The translations under genes and the position numbers were made by a program. This document shows positions 44,653 through 53,699 of a DNA stretch of 64,000 bases, piece by piece. The notes beneath the pieces were generated by a model. It had not been told where the DNA came from. It searched no databases and saw only the letters and a program-made list of their open reading frames with translations. How positions within the stretch are numbered: position 1 is the stretch's first letter; each line of letters begins with the position of its first letter. Where the stretch lies: positions 1,488,001 through 1,552,000 of the forward strand of contig NZ_FSRL01000001.1 in NCBI RefSeq assembly GCF_900142295.1, written 5' to 3'. The stretch comes from Vannielia litorea (GTDB lineage: Bacteria; Pseudomonadota; Alphaproteobacteria; Rhodobacterales; Rhodobacteraceae).

Positions 44653-45114
44653 ATGACCACCGAAATCGACTATGGCAGACTGATGCACCGGGCGATGCGA
44701 AGCCTCATCCGGGACGTTCTGGCCGAGGTCGCGGAGCGGGGTCTGCCGGGGCAGCACCATTTCTTCATCACCTTCGACACCCACGCCGAGGGCGTGGAGA
44801 TCGCAGACTGGCTGCGCGAGCGCTACCCCGAGGAAATGACGGTGGTGATGCAGCACTGGTTCGACGACCTCGATGTCACCGATGACGGGTTCTCGGTGAC
44901 GCTCAATTTCGGCGATGCGCCGGAGCGGCTGGTGATCCCCTACGATGCCATCGCCACCTTCGTGGACCCTTCGGTGGAGTTCGGCCTGCGCTTCGAGAGC
45001 CAGGACGGCGAGGAGGACGACGAGGACGACGACGCCCCCATGGCCGAGGACGTGGAAGACCCCGAGGCGCATCACGACGCCGAGGTGGTGAGCCTCGACA
45101 GTTTCCGCAAGTAG
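44653..45114 (+). CDS. sspB: SspB-alpha ClpXP adaptor
   Basis: A 153-residue alphaproteobacterial SspB. The folded domain (residues about 1-118) starts IDYGRLMHRAMRSLIRDVLAEVAERGLPGQHHFFITFDT and includes SVTLNFGDAPERLVIPYDAI and FVDPSVEFGLRF. A long acidic linker follows, ending in VVSLDSFRK, the ClpX-binding tail. It delivers ssrA-tagged proteins to ClpXP. The tmRNA gene is 3.4 kb upstream on the same strand. Confidence 0.9.
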   Translation: MTTEIDYGRLMHRAMRSLIRDVLAEVAERGLPGQHHFFITFDTHAEGVEIADWLRERYPEEMTVVMQHWFDDLDVTDDGFSVTLNFGDAPERLVIPYDAIATFVDPSVEFGLRFESQDGEEDDEDDDAPMAEDVEDPEAHHDAEVVSLDSFRK

Positions 45115-45269
45115 GGCCTCCGCCCGGCCCCCCGTGTAACGGCGCCGAAACGCCTGCGTGACAGGTCTGTTGCGGGGCGGTGAAGTTCTGGTAACAGCGC
45201 GTTTTCACGCTTGATCGGCGCGCCGCGACAGGCGCATCTGGCCGCATCCGACCATATGTGGGGCCAGCC

Positions 45270-45827
45270 ATGCCGAGCGATTTTGCCGTGTTTCTCTCCG
45301 AGATGTTCCGCAAGCCCGGCGAGGTGGTGGCGATTGCCCCCTCCTCCGCCGCCGTCGCCCGCAGGATGACCGAAGGGCTGGAGGCCGTCGAGGGGCCCAT
45401 CGTCGAGATCGGGCCGGGCACCGGGGTGTTTACACGGGCGATCCTGGAGCGCGGCGTGCACCCCTCGCGGCTCACGCTGATGGAAACCAACGAACGTTTC
45501 TGCGAGACCCTGCGCGAGAAGTTTCCGGGCGTGAACGTGCTGAACCGCCCGGCGCAGGAGATCGGCGAAACCGGGCTTTCGGGCGTGGGCGCGGTGATTT
45601 CGGGCGTTCCGGTGCTGGCACGCCCGACGATCCAGCGCGAGGTGGTGGGCCGGGCGCTCGAGGTCATGCGGCCCGGCGCGATGTTCGTGCAGATCACCTA
45701 TTCGCCGGGGTCTCCGATCAGCCCCGAGATGCAGGCCGAGCTCGGTGTCAGCGCCCGCCGCCGTGGCATCACCTGGGCCAACCTGCCGCCGGCCCATGTC
45801 TGGGTGTTTACCCGGCGGGGCATGTAG
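45270..45827 (+). CDS. SAM-dependent methyltransferase, phospholipid N-methyltransferase-like
   Basis: A 185-residue Rossmann-fold methyltransferase. The SAM loop is PIVEIGPGTGVFTRAIL (residues about 47-63), followed by LMETNERFCETLREKFP and VLNRPAQEI. The N-terminal FAVFLSEMFRKPGEVVAIAPSS resembles the Sinorhizobium/Rhodobacter PmtA family that methylates phosphatidylethanolamine towards phosphatidylcholine. It lacks a membrane helix, as those enzymes do. rRNA-adenine-methylase-type relatives make the substrate uncertain. Confidence 0.75.
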   Translation: MPSDFAVFLSEMFRKPGEVVAIAPSSAAVARRMTEGLEAVEGPIVEIGPGTGVFTRAILERGVHPSRLTLMETNERFCETLREKFPGVNVLNRPAQEIGETGLSGVGAVISGVPVLARPTIQREVVGRALEVMRPGAMFVQITYSPGSPISPEMQAELGVSARRRGITWANLPPAHVWVFTRRGM

Positions 45828-45850
45828 GGCGCCGGCGCAGGCGGGCGGCC

Positions 45851-45876
45851 TCCTCGGGTCAGGGCCGAGGATGACG
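45851..45876. repeat. Intergenic palindrome (CCTCGGG/CCCGAGG family)
   Basis: CCTCGG and CCGAGG around GTCAGGG, followed by ATGACGG. It matches the elements at 37864 and 50100 in core and flank and lies in the gap before fumC. Confidence 0.6.
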
Positions 45877-45966
45877 GATCGGGCCGACAGTTTGCGCTAA
45901 CCTGCCATTGACCGGCCCGCCCCTTCGGGTATGTCTCCCCCGACACCAGCAAGAAGGGCGCATGCC

Positions 45967-47358
45967 ATGGCCGATACCCGAACCGAGACCGATAGCTTCG
46001 GTCCGCTCGAAGTTCCCTCCGACAAGTACTGGGGCGCGCAGACCCAGCGCTCGCTGATGAACTTTCCGATCGGCTGGGAGAAACAGCCGGTGGCGATCGT
46101 GCGGGCGCTCGGCGTGATCAAGAAGGCCTGCGCCGTGGCCAACAAGGCCAGCGGCAAGCTCGATGCGAAGCTGGCCGATGCGATGATCGAGGCCGCCGGC
46201 GAGGTGATCGAGGGCAAGCTCGATGATCACTTTCCGCTCGTCGTCTGGCAGACCGGCTCGGGCACGCAGAGCAACATGAACGCCAACGAGGTGGTCTCCA
46301 ACCGCGCCATCGAGATCCTCGGCGGCGTGATCGGCTCGAAGGACCCGGTGCACCCGAACGACCATTGCAACATGGGCCAGTCGTCGAACGACACCTTCCC
46401 CACCGCCATGCACATCGCCGCGGCGACCACCGTGCGCGACGTGCTGCTGCCCGGGCTCACGGTGCTGGCCGAGGGGCTGGAGGCCAAGGCCGAGGCGTTC
46501 AAGGATATCATCAAGATCGGCCGGACCCACACCCAGGACGCCACCCCGCTGACGCTGGGCCAGGAGTTCTCGGGCTATGCCATGCAGATCCGCAACGGCA
46601 TCAAGCGCATCGAGCTGGCGCTGCCGGGCATCTACGAGCTGGCGCAGGGCGGCACCGCCGTGGGCACCGGGCTCAACACCGACAAGGGCTGGGACACCAC
46701 GGTGGCGGCGAACATCGCCGAGATCACCGGCCTGCCCTTCGTCACCGCGCCCAACAAGTTCGAGGCTCTGGCGGCGCATGATGCGATGGTCTTCATGTCG
46801 GGCGCGGTCAAGACCGTGGCCATGGCCTGCTACAAGATCGCCAACGACATGCGCTTTCTCGGCTCGGGCCCGCGCTCGGGGCTGGGCGAGCTGATCCTGC
46901 CCGAGAACGAGCCGGGCTCCTCGATCATGCCCGGCAAGGTCAACCCGACCCAGGCCGAGGCGATGACCCAGGTTTGCGCCCATATCCTCGGCAATGACGC
47001 GGCCATCGCCTTTGCCGGCAGCCAGGGCCACTTCGAGCTGAACGTCTACAACCCGATGATGGCCTACAACCTGCTGCAGTCGATGCAGCTTCTGGGCGAT
47101 GCGGCGGCGAGCTTCACCGAGCGGATGCTGGCGGGCACCGAGGCCAACGTGGAGCGGATCGGCAAGCTGATGAAGGAGAGTCTGATGCTGGTGACGGCAC
47201 TCGCCCCCACCATCGGCTACGACAATGCCACCAAGGTCGCCAAGACCGCGCACAAGAACGGCACGACGCTGAAGGAAGAGGCCATCGCGCTGGGCTTCGT
47301 CGATGAAGAGACCTTCGACCGCGTGGTGCGCCCGGAAGACATGATCGGCCCGAAATGA
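45967..47358 (+). CDS. fumC: Class II fumarate hydratase
   Basis: TCA-cycle enzyme hydrating fumarate to malate. The 463-residue protein begins [31 protein letters not shown]. It has [51 protein letters not shown] and the superfamily signature [16 protein letters not shown]. The iron-free type II form is expected. The start at 45967 follows GAAGGG. The DUF4169 gene overlaps its stop. Confidence 0.96.
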   Translation: MADTRTETDSFGPLEVPSDKYWGAQTQRSLMNFPIGWEKQPVAIVRALGVIKKACAVANKASGKLDAKLADAMIEAAGEVIEGKLDDHFPLVVWQTGSGTQSNMNANEVVSNRAIEILGGVIGSKDPVHPNDHCNMGQSSNDTFPTAMHIAAATTVRDVLLPGLTVLAEGLEAKAEAFKDIIKIGRTHTQDATPLTLGQEFSGYAMQIRNGIKRIELALPGIYELAQGGTAVGTGLNTDKGWDTTVAANIAEITGLPFVTAPNKFEALAAHDAMVFMSGAVKTVAMACYKIANDMRFLGSGPRSGLGELILPENEPGSSIMPGKVNPTQAEAMTQVCAHILGNDAAIAFAGSQGHFELNVYNPMMAYNLLQSMQLLGDAAASFTERMLAGTEANVERIGKLMKESLMLVTALAPTIGYDNATKVAKTAHKNGTTLKEEAIALGFVDEETFDRVVRPEDMIGPK

Positions 47359-47537
47359 GCGAAAAGCCGGTCAACCTGAACCGGTTTCGGAAAGACAGGG
47401 CGCGGGCCGAGAAGAAGGCCCGCGCCGACGCCAATGCCGCCTTGCACGGTATGACCCGCGCCGAGAAGGACCGGGCCAAGGCCGAGGCGGCGCGGGTGGC
47501 GCGGCTGCACGCGCTGAAAAAGCGCGACGACGATTGA
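47355..47537 (+). CDS. DUF4169 small basic protein
   Basis: A 60-residue, highly charged, probably all-helical protein ([40 protein letters not shown]) of the DUF4169 family of alphaproteobacteria. Function unknown. The ATG overlaps the fumC stop by four bases. Confidence 0.82.
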   Translation: MSEKPVNLNRFRKDRARAEKKARADANAALHGMTRAEKDRAKAEAARVARLHALKKRDDD

Positions 47538-47717
47538 AGCCGCCCGCCCGGGCCCGCCCCGCGCGGGCATATTTGCCACATCGTCCAACCACGGCATGAG
47601 CGGAGTTTCGCCCGCCACATTCTTGCCACATTTCGGCCCGACCTTTGCCCGAGATCCGGAAAACCGGGCAAAAACAATGAGGCAGGCGCGGGACACTCCC
47701 GCGAGACGGAGACGGGA

Positions 47718-48503
47718 ATGGGGACCGAACTGGCGCAGGCACAGCGGCTGACGCGTGCTGAAGTGCAGGCAGACATCGACGAATTCACCGCGCATACGGT
47801 CACCGAGACCGGCGTATTTGCGAAGGCCTATGTGGCCCCTGGGCTGGCGCAGCTGCTGCCCAATGCACGGCGTCTGAGCCGCGCGCTGAAGCCCAGTCTG
47901 AAGAGCTTTTCGCGCGTGCCCGAGGCGGGCACCTGGCTGGAGAGCGCGATTTCGGCCAATGCCCGCGTGTTGACGCCCGAGGGCGCCGTGGCCGCCGGGC
48001 AGTTGAGCGTTGGCGATGTGGTGGAGACCAAGGACCTGGGGCCGCTCAAGGTCCGATGGGTGGGGCTCACACGGGTGACCCGCGAGCAGCTTGCCCAGAG
48101 CCCGGCGCTCTGCCCGGTGCGGGTCAAGGCCGCCAGCATCGACGGCACCTACCCCCGCCAGGATCTCGAGATTTCGCCCAATGCCGGGCTGGTCATGCGT
48201 TCGAACAGCGATCCGCAGGACGAGTGCATCGTGTCGGCCACGGCGCTGACGCGGCGCGCGGGCTTCTGCAAGTCGATCCCGCGCCATGGCATCACCTATG
48301 TGCAGATCCTGCTCGAACGCCATGCGGTGATGGTGGTCGAAGGGCTGGAGATGGAGAGCTTTCATCCCGGCAACCTGCGCCCCACGGCCAGCGAGGCGGG
48401 GCTGTGGTCGGAGATCATGGCGGTTCTGCCGGAGCTGGAACACGAGCTGGAGACCTATGGCCCCCGCGTGCGCCCAGACCTGCGCGACCGCGCGAAACCC
48501 TGA
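47718..48503 (+). CDS. Hint-domain protein without the junction cysteine
   Basis: A 261-residue protein whose residues about 75-225 follow the Hedgehog/intein (Hint) pattern seen in many Rhodobacterales: ARVLTPEGAVAAGQLSVGDVVETKDLGPLKVRWVG, then PVRVKAASIDG, LEISPNAGLVMRS and HAVMVVEGLEMESFHPGNL. In related proteins the domain begins with a Cys-Phe at the cleavage point. Here that place reads ISANARVLTP with no Cys, so self-processing looks unlikely. The role is unknown. A 180-bp gap with two TTGCCACAT copies lies upstream. Confidence 0.78.
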   Translation: MGTELAQAQRLTRAEVQADIDEFTAHTVTETGVFAKAYVAPGLAQLLPNARRLSRALKPSLKSFSRVPEAGTWLESAISANARVLTPEGAVAAGQLSVGDVVETKDLGPLKVRWVGLTRVTREQLAQSPALCPVRVKAASIDGTYPRQDLEISPNAGLVMRSNSDPQDECIVSATALTRRAGFCKSIPRHGITYVQILLERHAVMVVEGLEMESFHPGNLRPTASEAGLWSEIMAVLPELEHELETYGPRVRPDLRDRAKP

Positions 48504-48506
48504 AGC

Positions 48507-48719
48507 ATGGCCCGGCCCGAGAAGCACTCGCTGACCCTGGCCGGGCATCGCACGAGCGTTTCGCTGGAGCCGGAGTTCTGGGCCGCGTTCCGAGCCATTG
48601 CGGCAGAAAAGAACATTCCGATCAACGCCCTGGCGGCCGATATTGATGCAGATCGCGGGGTCGAGCGCGGGCTGGCCTCGGCGATCCGGGTCTTCGTGCT
48701 GAAGCACTACCAGGGGTGA
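48507..48719 (+). CDS. Ribbon-helix-helix domain protein
   Basis: A 70-residue protein of the RHH_4-like family: HSLTLAGHRTSVSLEPEFWAAFRAIAAEKNIPINALAADIDADRG. The conserved SVSLEPEFW strand followed by two helices suggests a dimeric DNA-binding fold. It starts 4 bp after the Hint gene and is probably co-transcribed. Target unknown. Confidence 0.8.
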   Translation: MARPEKHSLTLAGHRTSVSLEPEFWAAFRAIAAEKNIPINALAADIDADRGVERGLASAIRVFVLKHYQG

Positions 48720-48731
48720 TGCGCTCCAGGG

Positions 48732-50093
48732 CTACCGCCGCGAGATCTTCAGGTGAATCCCCTCCGCTGCGCGCACCGTGAGATGCGCGACCGGGCGCGG
48801 CACCCTGCCCTCCACCGTTTCGAACTTCAGCCGGCGCAGCAGCATGGCGAGGATCAGCGGCCCCTCGACCATGGCAAAGCCGGCCCCGGTGCAGACACGG
48901 GCACCGGCGGAGAAGGGCATGTAGGCCTCGCGGCCACAGCGGCGGCCTTCCTCGGTGCTCCAGCGGTCGGGATCGAAGCCATCGGGATTGCTCCAGATCC
49001 GCTCGTGGCGGTGCTGGTGCCAGGGGCTGAGCACGATCTGCGCGCCGGGTCTGATGCGGCGCTTGCGGAAGGTCTCGGGCTTGGTGTTCTGGCGCACCAT
49101 CATCGGCACGGGCGGGTAGAGGCGCAGGGTCTCGCGGAAGACATCGCGGGTGAACTTGAGGCCGGAAATATCTGAGAAGCCGGGATTTTCCGGCAAGCGC
49201 GCGGCCTCGGTCGCGGCGCGCTCCTGCACCTCGGGGAAAGCTGCCAGCAGGTAGAGGGCCCAGGCCAGGGCGGAGGCGGAGGTCTCGTGCCCGGCCAGAA
49301 AGAAGATCGCGACCTGGTCGACCATCTCCTCGGTTTCGAACCGCTCCCCTGTCTGGGGGTCGGCGGTTGTCATGATCTTGGTGGCGAGGTCGTCGGGCGC
49401 TGTGCCGGCGGCAATGTCGGCGGCGCGGGCGGCGGTGAGCTCGGTGATGAGCGATCGGATCGAGGCGGCGGTGCGCCGGACCTCGCGGGCATGAAAGCGC
49501 GGAAACCAGCGGGGCAGCGGCAGGAAGGCGGCGAGGTTGAGGATCGGCTGCGCGCGCTGGTAGCTGCGAAACTCGGAGAAGACGCGGGCGGCGATCTCGT
49601 GCTCGATCGGGATGGAGAAGAGCGTGCGGAAGATCACGTCGGCGGCGGCGTGGGAGGTCTCTTCTTCCACCTCCACCACCCCGGCCCGCCGCTCCATGCG
49701 GGCGACGCAGGCGCGGGCGGCCTCCAGCATGGCCGGGAAGGTCTCGCGCAGGCGGCCGCCCTCGAAGGCGGGGTCGATGATGCGGCGCTGGCGCTTCCAG
49801 GTTTCGCCGTTGGTGACGAAGACGGAGTTGCCGAGCAGCGGCGCAAGGCCCTCGCGGATGCGGTTGGACTTGGGAAAGTCGTCGGGCCGGGCCTTCAGCA
49901 CGAGATCCACCAGGGCGGGCTCGTTGACGAGGTAGGAGCGGAAGAAGGGCGTGCGGAACTCAGCCATCCAGGCGCGGTAGAGCTTGGCCGGCTGGGCCGA
50001 GAGGATATCGGCCCGGAAGAGCCGCGCGTAATTGAGAAGCGAGGTCTTCTCGGGACGCGACGGCGGCTTGGGGGGCAGGTGCGGGCAGGTCAA
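48732..50093 (-). CDS. Cytochrome P450
   Basis: A haem-thiolate monooxygenase of about 453 residues. I-helix AIFFLAGHETSASALAWAL (acid-alcohol region HETS), K-helix RETLRLYPP, and the haem loop FSAGARVCTGAGFAMVE with the Cys ligand. The substrate is unknown and no ferredoxin partner is adjacent. The start is uncertain: no ATG precedes PPKPPSRPEKTSLLNYARLF. The nearest in-frame start is a TTG at 50093, and the frame then runs into a palindromic repeat, with the next start at 50153. Confidence 0.85.
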   Translation of the reverse strand: MTCPHLPPKPPSRPEKTSLLNYARLFRADILSAQPAKLYRAWMAEFRTPFFRSYLVNEPALVDLVLKARPDDFPKSNRIREGLAPLLGNSVFVTNGETWKRQRRIIDPAFEGGRLRETFPAMLEAARACVARMERRAGVVEVEEETSHAAADVIFRTLFSIPIEHEIAARVFSEFRSYQRAQPILNLAAFLPLPRWFPRFHAREVRRTAASIRSLITELTAARAADIAAGTAPDDLATKIMTTADPQTGERFETEEMVDQVAIFFLAGHETSASALAWALYLLAAFPEVQERAATEAARLPENPGFSDISGLKFTRDVFRETLRLYPPVPMMVRQNTKPETFRKRRIRPGAQIVLSPWHQHRHERIWSNPDGFDPDRWSTEEGRRCGREAYMPFSAGARVCTGAGFAMVEGPLILAMLLRRLKFETVEGRVPRPVAHLTVRAAEGIHLKISRR

Positions 50094-50099
50094 TGCGGC

Positions 50100-50166
50100 G
50101 TCATCCTCGGGCTTGACCCTGGGATCTCGTAGCCGTGGAGATCCTCGGGTCAAGCCCGAGGATGAC
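50100..50166. repeat. Paired palindrome with 29-bp arms
   Basis: The left arm 50100-50128 (starting GTCATCCTCGGGCTTGAC) is almost the exact reverse complement of the right arm 50138-50166 (ending AAGCCCGAGGATGAC), around a 9-base loop. Each arm also contains a CCTCGGG or CCCGAGG core. It lies between the P450 and the next gene upstream on the same strand and may be a terminator. The same core occurs at 37864 and 45851. Confidence 0.85.
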
Positions 50167-50183
50167 GGCGCAAGGTAGAAAGG

Positions 50184-51443
50184 TCACGCCGCCGCCCGCG
50201 AGGTGTAGCGCGAGGCGGGGGTTTCGATGCGGCTCTTCGAGGGCATCCGCGCGGCGTAGCGGGTGGCAAGCGAGAGCGGGCCGGCGGTGATGAGAAAGTA
50301 GTCGTAATCGCCGGGCCGATCGAAGGCGCAGAGATACTGGAAGTGCAGGCGGAAGAAGCGGCGCTTCAGGGCGTTCCAGCGTTCGGGCGAGAGGGTTTGG
50401 GTGAAGGCGGCTGAAAAGACCAGCGGCCAGCGCTTGCCGGTCTCGGGCGCCACGCCGGTCACGGCGACCGGGTCGCAGAGCGCGAAGGCGCAGCCGTCGC
50501 CCGGCGCGGTGACATCGACCCAGGTGATCTGGTCCCACTGGCAGAGGTCGTGCAGGTCTGCACGCAGGCGGTGCGCCTGCGGCAGGAAGCTCACCATCGG
50601 CACCACCTGGCCCAGCGACAGGAACGCCAGCCGGGGCCCATGCCCCTGCGTCCAGCCCGAGCGCATGATGTCGGCCAGCACCGAGATGCCGATGTGGGCG
50701 CCCGAGGAATGACCGACCACCAGCACCTCGTCCACGTCATCGGCCAGCGCCGCCTCGATCCGGGTGCGGAACTCGGCCATCCGCGCCTCGAGCTCCGGCG
50801 GGTTGGCGCCCTTGTGACGGGCGGAATAGCTGTAGTCGTGCATCAGGTAGTAGGCGAAGAACTTGTTGTCTCGCTTGCGGAACCAGCGGAGCACGGCCCA
50901 GGCGACCCCGACGAAGAGGATGATGCCGAGCATCAGGCCGGTGGTGCCGAGCGGGATCGGCGTGGGCAGGCTGCGCAGCCCCCAGGCGCCGAGGCGGGCG
51001 GCGGCATAGCCGAGGCCAAGCGCGAGCAGGAGCTGGCCGAGCAGGAAGACGATGGGATAGAGCGCCGCGATCACCGGGCCCTTGCGCAGCCGCATCAGCC
51101 GGAACAGCGCGCCCGAGGCGATATAGGTCCAGGCGGTGCGCAGCAGCATGGCGTAGGTTGCGGGGATCGAGGGGTTCATCGAGGCCTTCACGATGTCGGA
51201 CCATAGCAGCACCTCGACGGTGGCATCGGTGACCGCGCCTTCGACGGAGCTTTGCACCGACCAGGCGAAGGGCCCCTGCCCCTTCAGTGCCGACTGGCGG
51301 ACCTCGTAACCCGAGACCTTCGCCTGCTCGGCGCTTTCCTTGCGGTAGAGCTCGCGGTAGCGGCGCGGGTGGAACGGGTCGTAGCCGGGGATGTAGACCA
51401 CCCGACGTCGTGCCACGTCCTGCTGTGCCTGTGTCTCTGCCAT
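50184..51443 (-). CDS. Membrane-associated alpha/beta-hydrolase-like protein
   Basis: A 419-residue protein. The N-terminus has RRRVVYIPGYDPFHPRRYRELYRKE. Two or three membrane segments lie at residues about 122-150 and 163-185. A soluble C-terminal part has the serine-hydrolase elbow VLVVGHSSGAHIGISVLADI and a later WVDVTAPGDGCAF. It is probably a lipase or esterase at the inner membrane; substrate unknown. It sits 59 bp downstream of ccdA on the same strand. Confidence 0.78.
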   Translation of the reverse strand: MAETQAQQDVARRRVVYIPGYDPFHPRRYRELYRKESAEQAKVSGYEVRQSALKGQGPFAWSVQSSVEGAVTDATVEVLLWSDIVKASMNPSIPATYAMLLRTAWTYIASGALFRLMRLRKGPVIAALYPIVFLLGQLLLALGLGYAAARLGAWGLRSLPTPIPLGTTGLMLGIILFVGVAWAVLRWFRKRDNKFFAYYLMHDYSYSARHKGANPPELEARMAEFRTRIEAALADDVDEVLVVGHSSGAHIGISVLADIMRSGWTQGHGPRLAFLSLGQVVPMVSFLPQAHRLRADLHDLCQWDQITWVDVTAPGDGCAFALCDPVAVTGVAPETGKRWPLVFSAAFTQTLSPERWNALKRRFFRLHFQYLCAFDRPGDYDYFLITAGPLSLATRYAARMPSKSRIETPASRYTSRAAA

Positions 51444-51502
51444 GTCGTCATCCTTGCCGTTCCGGCCGCCATAGCAAGGGATTTTGGCGAAAGTTGGGAG
51501 TC

Positions 51503-52261
51503 TTACCCCACCGCCGCCAGCGCCGGGAAGATCTCGAGCAGCCAGTAGGAGAAGTCGGAGAAGCCGCCGGTGAGCATCAGCAGGCCGACCGTCCAGAGCA
51601 GCAGGCCGGTGATCCGCTCGATCTGGCCCATGTGGCGCTTCATCCAGCCCATCAGCCCCTTGAGCCGCGGGAAGAAGGCGGCGACCGCGAGGAAGGGCAG
51701 GCCCAGCCCCAGGGCGTAGATCGCCAGCAGGAAGGCCCCGCGCGACACGTCGCCCTCCATCGCCGCCATCGACAGGATCGCGCCGAGGATCGGGCCGAGG
51801 CAGGGGGTCCAGCCGAAGGCGAAGGCGAGGCCCAGCACATAGGCGCCAAGCGCCGAGCCGCCGCGGTCGCCCGCGTCGATCCGGGCCTCGCGGTTGAGGA
51901 ACGGCAGGGTGAAGATGCCGAGGAAATGCGCGCCGAAGACCATGATGACGGCCCCGGCCGCCATGGTGAACCACTCGCGGTTCTGCAGGAAGAGCCCGCC
52001 CATGGCCGAAGCGGCGGCGCCGAGCAGCAGAAAGACGGTGGAAAGCCCGAGCACGAAGAAGGCCGCGGCCACCATCACCCGGCGACGCCCCGAGGAGGCG
52101 GCGGGTCCGTCCATCTCGTCCATCGAGATGCCGCCCATGTAGGCGAGATAGGGCGGCACGATGGGCAGCACGCAGGGGCTGACGAAGGAGATCAGCCCGC
52201 CGACCGCCGCGAGGAGAATGGCCGGCAGCAGCGCGGCGTCCATGATGTCTATTCCGAACAT
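51503..52261 (-). CDS. ccdA: Cytochrome c biogenesis protein CcdA
   Basis: A 252-residue, six-helix inner-membrane thiol carrier that moves reducing power from cytosolic thioredoxin to periplasmic apocytochrome and disulfide-isomerase pathways. The two redox cysteines lie in the internal repeats VSPCVLPIVPPYLAYMGG and GWTPCLGPILGAIL. The short DsbD-like form is normal for CcdA. Relevant substrates in the window include two c-type cytochromes near 6 kb. Confidence 0.92.
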   Translation of the reverse strand: MFGIDIMDAALLPAILLAAVGGLISFVSPCVLPIVPPYLAYMGGISMDEMDGPAASSGRRRVMVAAAFFVLGLSTVFLLLGAAASAMGGLFLQNREWFTMAAGAVIMVFGAHFLGIFTLPFLNREARIDAGDRGGSALGAYVLGLAFAFGWTPCLGPILGAILSMAAMEGDVSRGAFLLAIYALGLGLPFLAVAAFFPRLKGLMGWMKRHMGQIERITGLLLWTVGLLMLTGGFSDFSYWLLEIFPALAAVG

Positions 52262-52358
52262 GCCCTCCGTTTAAGCTGCCGGGCGCGAAGCCGAAAGGCC
52301 CTCTGCGCTCACAAGCCCGTGGCGGTTTGTTGCAGGGGGCACGGGCGGGCGGCGCGGT

Positions 52359-53555
52359 TCAGGGGTCGGGGGCCGTCAGGTCGTCGTGGAAGGGGGTGAG
52401 CGCGGGCGGGCGATAGCCGGGGAGGCTGGCGTAGCGGGTGCGGGCGAAGGGCGAGATATCCCAGGCGTAGTCGGGGCCGATGGAGACCGTGGTGGTGCCG
52501 CCGGTGGCGGGGTCCGGCACCTCCATCCGGCCGGCCCGGTCGAGCACGCGGCGGCGCAGCAGGCGGGTCGACAGGCTGGGCGGCGCGGACTGGTTGAACA
52601 GCGAGGGTTCGAGCGGATTTTCCTCGGCGGCGAAGACGGCGAGCGCGGTGGGGTCGAACTCCAGCCCCTGGGCCATGGCCCCCTCCACCACCCAGCGCAG
52701 GGTGATGTTGGAAAGGCCGGTGATGTCGCCACCGCCGCCGACCGAGCCGTGATCGCCCGCGAACCAGAGTTGCTGGTAGTTGCGCTTGCGCTCGGGATCC
52801 TCGCGGTTGAGCTCGCCCAGGTTGCCCCAGAGCGTGGGCGGAAAGCTCTTGCGGCGCTCGTCGATGGAGACGGCGTGGCGCGCGGCCATGACCATGCCGC
52901 TGAGCTGGGTATCGTGAAAGCCCTGGCTCCGGTTGAAGAGCGACGAGAGCCACTTGTAGTGGCCTGGGATGCCGAGCGCACCGACGGTATCCCAGATGCC
53001 GAGGTAGGTGACGGTGAGCAGGGGCGGCACCACGAGGCCCTGGGCGGCGCGCCAGTCGGCCTCTTTCTGCGATGTGACCACGTCGGGCGAATAGCCGAGG
53101 CGGAACCTGTGGCTCTCCTCGCTGGAGGGCTTGGTCTCGGGCGCGTTGGAGCGGTAGCGCTTGAGCGCCTCGCCCGCCTTCCAGGCCTCGGTGTGGCGCG
53201 GCAGGCCGGAGGCGCGGATCAGCCCCACCAGCGAGCGCGCGGTGAAGGCCCCGCGGGAAAAGCCGAAGACGAAGATCTCGTCGCCCGGCTCGTATTGCTC
53301 GATCAGGAAGGTGTAGCCGGCGAGGATGTTGGCGGTGACCCCCACGCCGAAGGCGCCGCCGATGATCCGGTCGGCGTGCTTGCGCCAGCCGGACTTGCCG
53401 AAGCCGGTGCCGACGCCGGGGATATACTTGAGGATCTGGGTGGTGCCATCGGCCGCCGTGCGGCGGGCGATCCGGTGCAGGTGGAACACGTTGGTTGGAT
53501 GGGTGGCGTCGGGCCGGTTCCAGGTGCCGTCGCAGAAAATCGCGATGCGCTTCAT
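52359..53555 (-). CDS. DUF2235 (phospholipase/hydrolase-like) protein
   Basis: A 398-residue protein of the DUF2235 family. It starts RIAIFCDGTWNRPDATHPTNVF, has the alpha/beta-hydrolase elbow FVFGFSRGAFTARSLVGLI (GFSRG), YLGIWDTVGALGIPG and QLWFAGDHGSVGGGGD. Some members are type VI secretion phospholipases (Tle1), but there is no secretion gene nearby and no signal peptide, so a housekeeping hydrolase is as likely. Confidence 0.85.
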   Translation of the reverse strand: MKRIAIFCDGTWNRPDATHPTNVFHLHRIARRTAADGTTQILKYIPGVGTGFGKSGWRKHADRIIGGAFGVGVTANILAGYTFLIEQYEPGDEIFVFGFSRGAFTARSLVGLIRASGLPRHTEAWKAGEALKRYRSNAPETKPSSEESHRFRLGYSPDVVTSQKEADWRAAQGLVVPPLLTVTYLGIWDTVGALGIPGHYKWLSSLFNRSQGFHDTQLSGMVMAARHAVSIDERRKSFPPTLWGNLGELNREDPERKRNYQQLWFAGDHGSVGGGGDITGLSNITLRWVVEGAMAQGLEFDPTALAVFAAEENPLEPSLFNQSAPPSLSTRLLRRRVLDRAGRMEVPDPATGGTTTVSIGPDYAWDISPFARTRYASLPGYRPPALTPFHDDLTAPDP

Positions 53556-53699
53556 GGGTAATGCTCCAGGGTCAAATGCTCCGGGCGGGCCCGGCGGGAA
53601 ATACGGCCATTCTACCATAGGATGTGCGCCCTGTCGCCGGTCGGGTGACAGCGCATCGGGCCGTGGCTAGGGTGGCTGGAGGAGCGAGAGGGAGTGCCC

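Noticed and set aside
52359..53555. Type VI secretion phospholipase effector
   Set aside because: The DUF2235 fold allows it, but there is no VgrG, immunity or secretion gene nearby.
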